Source: Flavobacterium foetidum (lineage in GTDB: Bacteria > Bacteroidota > Bacteroidia > Flavobacteriales > Flavobacteriaceae). From it: 64,000 nt of DNA. Below are positions 44,542 through 52,066 of the stretch, piece by piece; position 1 is the stretch's first letter; each line of letters begins with the position of its first letter. Under the pieces are notes generated by a model. It worked only from the letters and a program-made list of their open reading frames with translations, was not told the origin of the DNA and searched no databases. The translations under genes were made by a program, and so were the position numbers. The stretch covers positions 124,001 through 188,000 of the forward strand of contig NZ_SJTF01000010.1 in the NCBI RefSeq assembly GCF_004634245.1, read 5' to 3'.

Positions 44542-44910
44542 ATGCAGAAGCTAACCAATAAAGAAGAAGAAATCATGCATATTTTATGGAAGCTCAAAAA
44601 AGCTTTTGTAAAAGAAATTCAGGCAGAGATTCTCGAAGAACAGCCACATTACAATACGCTTTCTACAATTGTCCGCAATCTAGAAGAAAAAGGTTATGTT
44701 GCCCACAATGCATTTGGAAATACGCACCAATACTATCCAATTGTAAGTATTGAAGATTACAGAAAAGGCTTTATGAATACTGCAATCGACAATTATTTTA
44801 ACAGTTCTTATAAAAGTATGGTTTCATTTTTTGCTAAAGAAGAAAAAATCTCAGCAGACGAATTACGTGAAATCTTAGCAATGATCGAAAATCCAAAAGA
44901 AGTAAAATAA
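44542..44910 (+). CDS. BlaI/MecI-family repressor, copy 2
   Basis: A 122-residue paralogue of the repressor at 42488, with the same winged-helix recognition region (HYNTLSTIVRNLEEKGYV). Start chosen at ATG 44542, because an in-frame ATG at 44494 lies inside the preceding M56 gene and would add 16 unrelated residues. It starts 25 bases after the stop of the first M56 gene. There is no promoter or operator of its own in that gap, so it depends on the promoter at 42440. Confidence 0.92.
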   Translation: MQKLTNKEEEIMHILWKLKKAFVKEIQAEILEEQPHYNTLSTIVRNLEEKGYVAHNAFGNTHQYYPIVSIEDYRKGFMNTAIDNYFNSSYKSMVSFFAKEEKISADELREILAMIENPKEVK

Positions 44911-44919
44911 CCCCAAACC

Positions 44920-46749
44920 ATGGAAGCACTTTTCATATTTATTCTAAAATCAAGCGGATTGTTGGCAACTTTTTATTTTGCTTACGTTTTACTGCTTCGC
45001 AAAGAAACATTCTTTAACAGCAGCCGTTGGTTTTTGCTTGCCGGCTTGTTGACTAGTGTAATATTGCCCTTTGTAGTTTACACCAAAGTAGTCTGGGTCG
45101 ACCCTGCTCCTGCTCCCGATGTCATGACTCAAAATGTTTCTATGCCAGAAAAAAACACCAATTTGGCTGTAGATGCTGTTGAATATCGAAATGTTTCAGC
45201 ACCACAACAGATTGCAACGCAAGAAAGTTTTGAAATCAATTGGAACTGGGTTTACCTGTCTATTTACTGCCTTGGATTTATAGCATTTATGATCAAATTT
45301 GCTTTGGATTTTTACAGTTTAAATTCGGTTTTGAAAAATAGAGAAATCAAACAGCAGGAAGATTTTAAATTTGTAGATGTAACCGAAAACATTGCGCCTT
45401 TTTCTTACTTCGATTATATTGTGTACAACTCATCACTGTACACTGCAAATGAACTTCAGAATATCTTAGAACACGAAAAGGTACATAGTGACCAAAAGCA
45501 CACTATAGATGTACTGTTTTCTAGAATTTTCTGTATTCTGTTTTGGTTCAATCCGATTATGTGGCTTTACAAAAAGGCAATTCTTCAAAATCTTGAGTTT
45601 ATTGCCGACAGTGAAGCTACAAAGAAAATCAGCGACAAAAAAGCGTATCAGTATACGATGTTGAAAATCACAACGCACGACACCTGCGTTGCCATCACCA
45701 ATCATTTTTATCAATCATTAATCAAAAAACGAATTGTCATGTTAAACAAAAATCAATCAAAAAAGACGAACTACTGGAAATATTACGCCGTGATTCCTGC
45801 ACTTGGAGCCTTTGTATTATTGTTTCAAATAGAAACCATCGCACAGGAAAGAAAACTCAAAAACGGAACCGAAACTGTTATTGAAAAAGATACCGTAAAA
45901 GAAACAAAAGAGCTAATTACAATTACCAAAAAAACTTCTGATAAACAGTTACAGGATCTAAAAGAAAAATTAAAAGCAAACCATAATTTAGAGCTTAAGG
46001 TTTCTGATGTTAAAAGAAACGCAGACGAAGAATTGACTTCGATACAACTTCAGGTAAATCCTGAAAACGGGAAAAAACAAATTGTTAGCATGAACAGCAA
46101 CAAAGCCATTAAGGACTTTACACTAGTAATCGGTACCGATACTAATGGTTCTAAAAACATCAGTATCGATGGTCTTAAGCCGCCAACGCCACCTAATGCT
46201 CCAACAGCGGTAAACTCAGAAAGAGTCGTGGTAAGAACGTATTCAGACTCTGACATAACGCCTCCTGTCGCGCCTGTAGCACCAGTTTTCCCGCAAGGAC
46301 CAATGCCAAAAGCTCCAGTTGTAGATATGTCTAAAATGCCAAAAGCTCCTTTAGCCCCTTCAAATCCAAATGATAAGGCGGCCATGAAAAAGTTTGAAAC
46401 TGATATGGCCGAATTTGAAAAGAAAATGGCGTCATTTGAACCTGACATGAGAGCTTTTGAAAAAGAAATGGAAGAAGTGATGTCTAAACGTACTGCTATC
46501 TTTGAAAAAGAAATGGCTAAATATGAAATAGCTATGGAAAAATACGCAGCTGAGATGGAAAAATATCAAGGAGAAATGAATCAGACTTTTAGCTACAATT
46601 TCAATATGAACTTTGATGAAAAAGAAGCAAGAATTCAAGCTGATGAAATGAAAAAACAGGCAGAAATCATGAAGCAACACGCAAAAGAAATGAGAAAACA
46701 TGCCGAAGAGATGAGAAAACAAGAGAGAAAATACAACAGTAAATCTTAG
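44920..46749 (+). CDS. BlaR1-like M56 metallopeptidase with Met-rich coiled-coil tail
   Basis: A 609-residue paralogue of the M56 protein at 42864. The first about 315 residues match closely: three helices, the HEKVH motif, NLEFIADSEA, and the fourth helix VIPALGAFVLLFQIETIA. The periplasmic part differs. There is a short conserved stretch, then a Pro-rich section (PPTPPNAP, PPVAPVAPVFP), then about 130 residues of predicted coiled coil rich in Met, Glu and Lys with seven-residue periodicity (EMKKQAE-IMKQHAK-EMRKHAE-EMRKQER). It lacks the plug-like end of its sister. It probably pairs with the second BlaI copy but senses something else. A terminator follows. Confidence 0.88.
   Translation: MEALFIFILKSSGLLATFYFAYVLLLRKETFFNSSRWFLLAGLLTSVILPFVVYTKVVWVDPAPAPDVMTQNVSMPEKNTNLAVDAVEYRNVSAPQQIATQESFEINWNWVYLSIYCLGFIAFMIKFALDFYSLNSVLKNREIKQQEDFKFVDVTENIAPFSYFDYIVYNSSLYTANELQNILEHEKVHSDQKHTIDVLFSRIFCILFWFNPIMWLYKKAILQNLEFIADSEATKKISDKKAYQYTMLKITTHDTCVAITNHFYQSLIKKRIVMLNKNQSKKTNYWKYYAVIPALGAFVLLFQIETIAQERKLKNGTETVIEKDTVKETKELITITKKTSDKQLQDLKEKLKANHNLELKVSDVKRNADEELTSIQLQVNPENGKKQIVSMNSNKAIKDFTLVIGTDTNGSKNISIDGLKPPTPPNAPTAVNSERVVVRTYSDSDITPPVAPVAPVFPQGPMPKAPVVDMSKMPKAPLAPSNPNDKAAMKKFETDMAEFEKKMASFEPDMRAFEKEMEEVMSKRTAIFEKEMAKYEIAMEKYAAEMEKYQGEMNQTFSYNFNMNFDEKEARIQADEMKKQAEIMKQHAKEMRKHAEEMRKQERKYNSKS
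45688..45761 (+). repeat. 74-bp near-identical block, copy 2
   Basis: Matches 43572-43645 with one C/T difference; both encode VAITNHFYQSLIKKRIVMLN. Confidence 0.8.
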
Positions 46750-46773
46750 TTTTTAGAATTTTAAAATAAAAAT

Positions 46774-46810
46774 AAAACCAGTGCGTTAAAAACACTGGTT
46801 TTATTTTTTT
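46774..46810 (+). terminator. Intrinsic terminator of the BlaI-M56 operon
   Basis: Perfect 10-bp arms AAAACCAGTG (46774-46783) and complement (46793-46802), then a long T-run. Confidence 0.85.
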
Positions 46811-46845
46811 CTACTCACTTCTATACTTAATTGAATCAAATCAAG

Positions 46846-48288
46846 ATGAAAAAAAATTTTTTGCTCCTTGTTTTATTTATATCATTATTCGTTACTGCAC
46901 AACAAAAAAAGACCGAAGCCGAAAAAAGCATATTTACCGCTATGGATAAGACGGCTTCGGTTTTAATTCAGAAATCAAAAGCCAATTCGATTTCTATCGG
47001 AGTTGTGAAAAACGGAAAAACTTATACCAGGCATTATGGCGAAATTGACAAAGAAATGGACAATATCGCAACAAATGCTACTATTTTTGAAGTCGCATCA
47101 ATCACTAAATTGTTTACTGGTTTGCTTATGGCTCAGGCTGTGACAGAAAAAAGGATTAGTCTAGACGATGACATTCGAAAATACATCACAGGTTCTTATC
47201 CTAATTTAGAATACAACGGAACACCAATCACAATAAAAGATTTGGTATCGTTTAGAACCGGTTTCGACAAAGATCTTCCTGATAATTCTGAACTGAGAAA
47301 AAATCGCAACGACACTAGTTATATTGGTTTCAAGAAAATGGATGAAGAGTACAACAGAGCAAAATTCTTTGCAGATTTAAAAAACATCAGACTGGATACT
47401 TTACCCGGAACTAAATTTAAATACAGCAACGGAAGCGTAAACCTAGCGGCTCATATCTTAGAAAATGTATATGCTAAAAGTTATGAAACCCTGTTGAAAG
47501 AAAACATATTTTCAAAACTCGATATGCAGTCTACTGGCTTAAATTTGAGTGAAAATGCTGTTGTTGCAAATGGTTATAATAAAAAAGGCGTAGTAATGCC
47601 AAGAATTTCGGACAATCTCTGGAAAGCTGCTGGAGGCTTAAAATCTACTTTAGATGATCTTGCTAAATTCATTAAATATGAATTGGATACAAAAAATAAG
47701 ATTGCAAATGAATCACAGCGAAATCTGCTCGACAGTCCGACTACGTGGAATGGTTATTTTTGGGATTATATAGAAGTTGATGAAAATGGACAAAATTGCT
47801 GGAAACACGGAGGTGCTTTCGGTACCCAAAATATGATGTTGCTGTATCCTGAAAGAAATCTTGGCTTGTCGATTATCGTAAATATAAGCGACGATGATAC
47901 TGCCAATTCTTTAGGAGAAGCTGTAATCAAGCTCTCCAATGAACTTTTGGCAGCAAACAACCTTCAAACCGGAATTTATGGTTATAAGCTAATCAACGAT
48001 GATGTAGTTTTTACGTATATTCACGATAAAAAATTGAACCCAGATCTGGTAAAATCTGTATCAATTGCTGGCTCTTTTGATAATTGGAATCCAAGCGATA
48101 AAAATTTTCAGATGGTGCAGAAAAACAAAAACACATTTGAATTGAAAATTCCAATGAAGCAATTCGAAAAAAACAAAACGCATCTTTTTAAGTTTGTTAT
48201 CAACAAATCGGGCTGGGTCGAAGCCCCGTCAAATGCCATAAATGCAGAAAAAGGGGGCGATAGAAACCTTATTATGATTTTGCAATAA
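46846..48288 (+). CDS. Secreted serine hydrolase (class C beta-lactamase fold) with C-terminal glycogen-binding-like domain
   Basis: A 480-residue protein from ATG 46846; an upstream TTG (46831) precedes the signal peptide and is not preferred. Signal peptide, residues 1-18 (LLLVLFISLFVTAQ). Penicillin-recognising fold: SxxK as SITK at residues 85-88, YxN as KYSNGS, and the third motif as HGG (KHGGAFG). The C-terminal about 80 residues resemble the AMPK/CBM48 glycogen-binding module (SVSIAGSFDNWNPSDK, LFKFVINKSGWVEAP). It is likely an esterase or peptidase rather than a true beta-lactamase. It follows the M56 operon but lies behind a terminator, so co-regulation is not shown. Confidence 0.87.
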   Translation: MKKNFLLLVLFISLFVTAQQKKTEAEKSIFTAMDKTASVLIQKSKANSISIGVVKNGKTYTRHYGEIDKEMDNIATNATIFEVASITKLFTGLLMAQAVTEKRISLDDDIRKYITGSYPNLEYNGTPITIKDLVSFRTGFDKDLPDNSELRKNRNDTSYIGFKKMDEEYNRAKFFADLKNIRLDTLPGTKFKYSNGSVNLAAHILENVYAKSYETLLKENIFSKLDMQSTGLNLSENAVVANGYNKKGVVMPRISDNLWKAAGGLKSTLDDLAKFIKYELDTKNKIANESQRNLLDSPTTWNGYFWDYIEVDENGQNCWKHGGAFGTQNMMLLYPERNLGLSIIVNISDDDTANSLGEAVIKLSNELLAANNLQTGIYGYKLINDDVVFTYIHDKKLNPDLVKSVSIAGSFDNWNPSDKNFQMVQKNKNTFELKIPMKQFEKNKTHLFKFVINKSGWVEAPSNAINAEKGGDRNLIMILQ

Positions 48289-48299
48289 GCTAAAACACC

Positions 48300-48331
48300 A
48301 AAGACTTTGTTAAACAGCAAAGTCTTTTTTA
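48300..48331 (+). terminator. Intrinsic terminator of the serine hydrolase gene
   Basis: Arms AAAGACTTTG (48300-48309) and CAAAGTCTTT (48318-48327) with a following T-run. Confidence 0.8.
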
Positions 48332-48339
48332 TATCTTTG
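48307..48339 (+). promoter_or_regulatory. Promoter of the 46-residue gene, overlapping a terminator
   Basis: TTG (48307-48309), a 22-base spacer, then TATCTTTG (48332-48339), 12 bases before the ATG. The -33 element lies inside the upstream gene's terminator hairpin. Confidence 0.55.
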
Positions 48340-48351
48340 AAAGAAAATCCT

Positions 48352-48492
48352 ATGTTTAAAATCTTAGCCAAAATAAATAAATTGATTCTGCCTAGTTTTA
48401 CAAAACAAGGTTTAGATATTTCTAAAGCAAAAAAATGGCAAATGGCTATTATTGGCTATCGAGCATATGTAACCAAACGCGCTTTAGGATAA
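48352..48492 (+). CDS. Conserved-looking 46-residue basic protein
   Basis: Short frame MFKILAKINKLILPSFTKQG through to IIGYRAYVTKRALG, 46 residues. It is basic, with an amphipathic N-terminal helix and a Trp-containing middle. I recall very similar short proteins across Flavobacteriaceae that automated pipelines sometimes label SsrA-binding protein, a name not supported by the sequence (real SmpB is about 150 residues). Start at ATG 48352, because the longer frame (48307) runs into the terminator. Function unknown. Confidence 0.72.
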   Translation: MFKILAKINKLILPSFTKQGLDISKAKKWQMAIIGYRAYVTKRALG

Positions 48493-48568
48493 TATTTCCG
48501 ATTTTACATTTCCAATCAGTAGCAATGTTTCTTATGAATGTTGCCAATTGCTATTTCGAGTTATCTCC

Positions 48569-49414
48569 ATGAAAAATAAAGATTTTAATATTCCTGCGAT
48601 TCCCGCAGTTTTACTGGCTATTCTAAGTGTTCAATGTGGTGCGGCAATTGCAAAAACTTTGTTTCCTGCCCTTGGCGCTGCGGCCACAGCATCTATAAGA
48701 ATTGGAGTTTCTGCAGTCATTCTTCTTATCGCGTATCGTCCGAATTTAAAACAAATTACACCACAACAATGGAAAATCATTGTTCCTTACGGTTTATCAT
48801 TAGGCGCAATGAATTTGGTGTTTTATTATGCTATAGAAAGAATTCCGATCGGACTTGCAGTAACCTTAGAATTTATAGGTCCATTATTGGTGGCCATAAT
48901 TGGTTCTAAAAGATTAATTGATTACTGTTGGGTGCTTTTGGCGGCCATAGGAATACTGTTGATTGCGCCGTGGAACAACACAAAAATTGATTCCATAGGA
49001 GTTGTTTTTGCTTTATTAGCTGGTGCCTTTTGGGCTGCTTATATTGTTTTAGGAGGTAAAATTTCTAAGATAATGAACAGTGGTCAAGCCGTCTCGACCG
49101 GAATGTTATTTGCCGGAATCTTAATACTGCCTTTTGGTTTCTTTACAAACGGACTGGCGAATCTTACTCCTACTTTCTTAGGAATGGGAATTGCTTTGGC
49201 GCTTTTGTCTAGTGCGATTCCGTTTACATTAGAAATGAAAGCTCTTGGACAATTGCCTCCGAGAACTTTCAGTATCTTGATGAGTTTAGAGCCCGCCGCA
49301 GCTTCTATCTGCGCTTTTATCTTTTTGCACGAAAAATTAAGCTTCTACGAAATTCTGGCCGTGATTTGTGTCGTTATTGCATCTGCAGGAAGTACACTTA
49401 CGGCTAAAAAATGA
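48569..49414 (+). CDS. EamA/RhtA-type exporter
   Basis: Drug/metabolite transporter superfamily, 281 residues from ATG 48569 (the TTG at 48548 gives an unlikely extension). Ten helices in two EamA repeats. Family segments: ALGAAATASIRIGVSAVIL, YYAIERIPIGLAVTLEFIGPL, and ALGQLPPRTFSILMSLEPAAASICAF (read as parts), which match the RhtA threonine/homoserine exporter subgroup. Substrate is inferred only. It converges on the fasciclin gene. Confidence 0.88.
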   Translation: MKNKDFNIPAIPAVLLAILSVQCGAAIAKTLFPALGAAATASIRIGVSAVILLIAYRPNLKQITPQQWKIIVPYGLSLGAMNLVFYYAIERIPIGLAVTLEFIGPLLVAIIGSKRLIDYCWVLLAAIGILLIAPWNNTKIDSIGVVFALLAGAFWAAYIVLGGKISKIMNSGQAVSTGMLFAGILILPFGFFTNGLANLTPTFLGMGIALALLSSAIPFTLEMKALGQLPPRTFSILMSLEPAAASICAFIFLHEKLSFYEILAVICVVIASAGSTLTAKK

Positions 49415-49422
49415 AAAATTCA

Positions 49423-49459
49423 CAAAAAAAGACCTGCAGCGATATTACACCACAGGTCT
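49423..49459 (-). terminator. Terminator of the fasciclin gene
   Basis: Hairpin with arms AGACCTG (49430-49436) and CAGGTCT (49453-49459); the run of A at 49424-49430 gives a T-run on the minus strand. Confidence 0.65.
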
Positions 49460-49490
49460 GAAAATTGGGAGTTATGTTATTTTATGAATT

Positions 49491-50045
49491 TTACATTTTT
49501 GGAAGCAATACAGTATCTACAACATGAATTACTCCGTTTGACTGATTCACATCCGCAATCGTAACTTTAGATTTATTGCCGTTTTCGTCACTAATGTATA
49601 AATCTTTTCCTTTCATCCAGGCAGTCAAAGTACCGCCACTTACTGTTTTAATAGTAGCTTTTCCTTTTCCCTCTTTTATTGCCTTTGCAATATCTGCAGC
49701 ATTCCATTTGCCAGCGGCAACATGATAGGTCAAGATAGTTTGCAGTTTCTTTTTATTTTCTGGTTTTAATAAAGATTCCACAGTTCCTTTCGGAAGTTTA
49801 TCAAAAGCCGCATTTGTTGGTGCAAAAACAGTAAACGGACCTTTACCTTTTAAGGTTTCTACTAAATCAGCCGCTTTTACAGCCGCAACCAAAGTAGTAT
49901 GGTCCTTAGAGTTTACTGCATTTTCGATGATGTTTTTATTTGGATACATTGCAGCGCCGCCCACCATTACAGTTTTTTGTGCGAATGACGTAAATCCGAA
50001 TGCTAGAGCTAAAATAATAGTTGCTAAAAATTTGCTAGTTTTCAT
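49491..50045 (-). CDS. Secreted fasciclin (FAS1) domain protein
   Basis: A 184-residue protein. Signal peptide, residues 1-22 (ends TSFAQ). A single FAS1 domain spans about 45-182. The H1 motif is GPFTVFAPTNAAFDKLP, with LLKPENKKKLQTILTYHVAAGKW in the middle, and the H2 motif is GVIHVVDTVLLP. FAS1 domains mediate adhesion or protein contacts. Likely periplasmic or surface exposed. Confidence 0.93.
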   Translation of the reverse strand: MKTSKFLATIILALAFGFTSFAQKTVMVGGAAMYPNKNIIENAVNSKDHTTLVAAVKAADLVETLKGKGPFTVFAPTNAAFDKLPKGTVESLLKPENKKKLQTILTYHVAAGKWNAADIAKAIKEGKGKATIKTVSGGTLTAWMKGKDLYISDENGNKSKVTIADVNQSNGVIHVVDTVLLPKM

Positions 50046-50257
50046 AATAAATTGTTTTTAAGTTATAAGCTCATTTACGCTGTTATATCTATTTTGGTTT
50101 TCGGTAAAGCGAAATTTAATATTATAAATCATTACAAAACTTTAAATGACCAGCAATTACAAGCGCTGAAACATTCTAATATTTTTTATTAAAATTATAC
50201 TAACACTAAAAAAAATCATTATTTTTATTATCAACTTCTAACCTAAAACCAGACATC

Positions 50258-50791
50258 ATGAAAAACCTACCTCAAAAAGTACGAAGTAAAAAACTTAGTT
50301 CAAGAGTTGATTTAACGGCAATGGTCAGTGTTTCATTTATGCTGATTATATTTTTCATGGTTATTGGAGAATTATCGAAATCGAAAGCTATGGATTTGAG
50401 TTTGCCTGAAAAATATCCAACATGTTTAGGTGATTATTCGTCTGATTGTTACAGCGGAAATAGGCTTTATACTGTTCTATTAGGGGAAAATAATAAAATA
50501 GTAACATATGCTGGTTTATTATATTCTCCAATTCAAGAACCAAAAGAAACCAATTACAGTAAAAATGGATTTCGAGCAGATTTAAATTTTGTCAATAAAA
50601 GAATTCTTGAATATTCTGCAGCTACGGGCAGGCCGAATCGTGGAGCAATTGTTTTTATAAAACCATCCAATAAGAGTAATTACGGAAATTTAATCGATGT
50701 ATTAGAAGAATTAAGATTAGCAAATATTGATACTTATGCAGTTATAGATGATTTTACTCCAGAAGAAACAAAACTATTAGCATGTAATTAG
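50258..50791 (+). CDS. ExbD/TolR-like protein 1, membrane Asp replaced
   Basis: A 177-residue ExbD-like protein. Short basic cytoplasmic N-terminus (MKNLPQKVRSKKL), one membrane helix (about 22-38), and a periplasmic C-domain with the ExbD fold pattern (IVFIKPSNKSNYGNLIDVLEEL, then IDTYAVIDDFTPEE). Bacteroidota ExbD normally reads D-x-TPMVD at the helix start. Here it is RVDLTAMVSVSF: the Pro is Ala and the proton-carrying Asp (E. coli D25) is Ser24. The loop after the helix has two cysteines (C56, C64). No exbB or tonB lies nearby. First of three tandem copies. Confidence 0.8.
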   Translation: MKNLPQKVRSKKLSSRVDLTAMVSVSFMLIIFFMVIGELSKSKAMDLSLPEKYPTCLGDYSSDCYSGNRLYTVLLGENNKIVTYAGLLYSPIQEPKETNYSKNGFRADLNFVNKRILEYSAATGRPNRGAIVFIKPSNKSNYGNLIDVLEELRLANIDTYAVIDDFTPEETKLLACN

Positions 50792-50821
50792 AATTATCAA
50801 ATAACCAAAACGTAAAAAATC

Positions 50822-51355
50822 ATGAAAAACCTTCCTCAAAAAGTTAGAAGCAGAAAACTAAATTCAAGAGTCGATTTAACCGCAATGGTAAGCGTTTCTT
50901 TTTTATTGATTATATTTTTTATGGTTGTTGGTGAATTGTCGAAACCAAAAATAATGGATTTAAGTCTTCCTGATAATGAGTGGACAGGTACAGGAAACTA
51001 TAGCTGCTACAAGGGAGTTGAGAATCGTATAATTACTATTATGCTCGATGAAAATGACGAAATAATAATGCACAAGAGTATTTTTGATTATCCAGAAATT
51101 GCTCCCAAAAAAATTGAATTTGGTTCTAACGGAATACGTAAGGAATTAAAAAAAATTCAAACCTCAATTCTTAATTATTCTGCATCAATGGGAAAACCTA
51201 ACCGAGGAGCAATAGTTATTGTTAAACCAAGCAAAAAATCAAATTTTAAAAACCTAGTCGATATTTTAGACGAAATTGCAATAGCAGGAATTGATACGTA
51301 TTCTATTGTAAATGATTTCAGTCTTGAAGAAGAAAAACTATTAGCATCAAATTAA
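50822..51355 (+). CDS. ExbD/TolR-like protein 2, membrane Asp replaced
   Basis: A 177-residue paralogue of the gene at 50258, 30 bp after its stop. N-terminus and membrane helix are nearly identical (RVDLTAMVSVSFLLIIFFMV), again with Ser at the Asp position. The periplasmic loop after the helix differs (DNEWTGTGNYSCYKG) and has one Cys. The C-domain keeps the ExbD pattern (IVIVKPSKKSNFKNLVDILDE). Confidence 0.8.
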   Translation: MKNLPQKVRSRKLNSRVDLTAMVSVSFLLIIFFMVVGELSKPKIMDLSLPDNEWTGTGNYSCYKGVENRIITIMLDENDEIIMHKSIFDYPEIAPKKIEFGSNGIRKELKKIQTSILNYSASMGKPNRGAIVIVKPSKKSNFKNLVDILDEIAIAGIDTYSIVNDFSLEEEKLLASN

Positions 51356-51367
51356 AATATAGATTTT

Positions 51368-51895
51368 ATGAAAAACCTACCGCAAAAAGTTAGAAGCAGA
51401 AAACTTAATTCCAGAGTTGATTTAACCGCAATGGTAAGCGTTTCCTTTCTGCTGATTATATTTTTTATGGTTGTTGGAGAATTGTCGAAAGCTAAAAGTA
51501 TGGATTATCCATTCTATAATGATGGCTGCGGACCAGATCATGGTTGCAACAAACCTGATGAGAATCGTATTATGACAATACTTTTAGACGATGACAACAA
51601 AATTATCACCTATACAGGATTATTATTACTTCCTATTGACGCACCGAAAAAAGTAGAATATGGTAGAAACGGAATAAGACAAAAAATATTAGAAAGAAAC
51701 AAAAAAGTCTTAGATTATTCAGCTCAATTAGGTAAGCCCGGAAAAGGAACTACAGTCATTATAAAGCCAAGCAAAAAATCTAATTATGGAAATTTAGTCG
51801 AAATTTTAGATGAAATGAAAATCTGTGGAATAAATTCGTATTCAATTGTTGATTATTTTACTCCCGAAGAATATAAATTAATGGCATCAAATTAA
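51368..51895 (+). CDS. ExbD/TolR-like protein 3, membrane Asp replaced
   Basis: A 175-residue third paralogue, 12 bp after the second. It has the same N-terminus and helix with Ser24. The loop is NDGCGPDHGCNKPDE, with two Cys in a CxxxxxC arrangement. The C-domain has IIKPSKKSNYGNLVEILDEM and SIVDYFTPEE. The three genes look like one transcription unit. I see no consensus promoter in the 212-bp gap upstream. Confidence 0.8.
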   Translation: MKNLPQKVRSRKLNSRVDLTAMVSVSFLLIIFFMVVGELSKAKSMDYPFYNDGCGPDHGCNKPDENRIMTILLDDDNKIITYTGLLLLPIDAPKKVEYGRNGIRQKILERNKKVLDYSAQLGKPGKGTTVIIKPSKKSNYGNLVEILDEMKICGINSYSIVDYFTPEEYKLMASN

Positions 51896-52018
51896 TTCAA
51901 AAAAAAATGATTTAGCCAAGATTCCTAGTTTTTAGTAACATTAACAAGAAACAGTTTTAAAAGTCCAAGAAAAAAAAACTTTGTGCCTTAGTGCCTTCGT
52001 GGCATTTAAACATAAAAA

Positions 52019-52048
52019 AAAGTCCCGCATTTCTGCGGGACTTTCTAT
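52019..52048 (-). terminator. Intrinsic terminator of rpsA
   Basis: Perfect 11-bp arms AAAGTCCCGCA (52019-52029) and complement (52034-52044), with A-run (minus-strand T-run) at 52013-52021. Confidence 0.85.
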
Positions 52049-52066
52049 TTACAAAAAAGCTAAGAA

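Noticed and set aside
46432..46722. Phe/His-rich frame antisense to the coiled-coil region of the second M56 gene
   Set aside because: It is the mirror of Lys/Glu/Met codons on the other strand, with no leader, and the sense gene is well supported.
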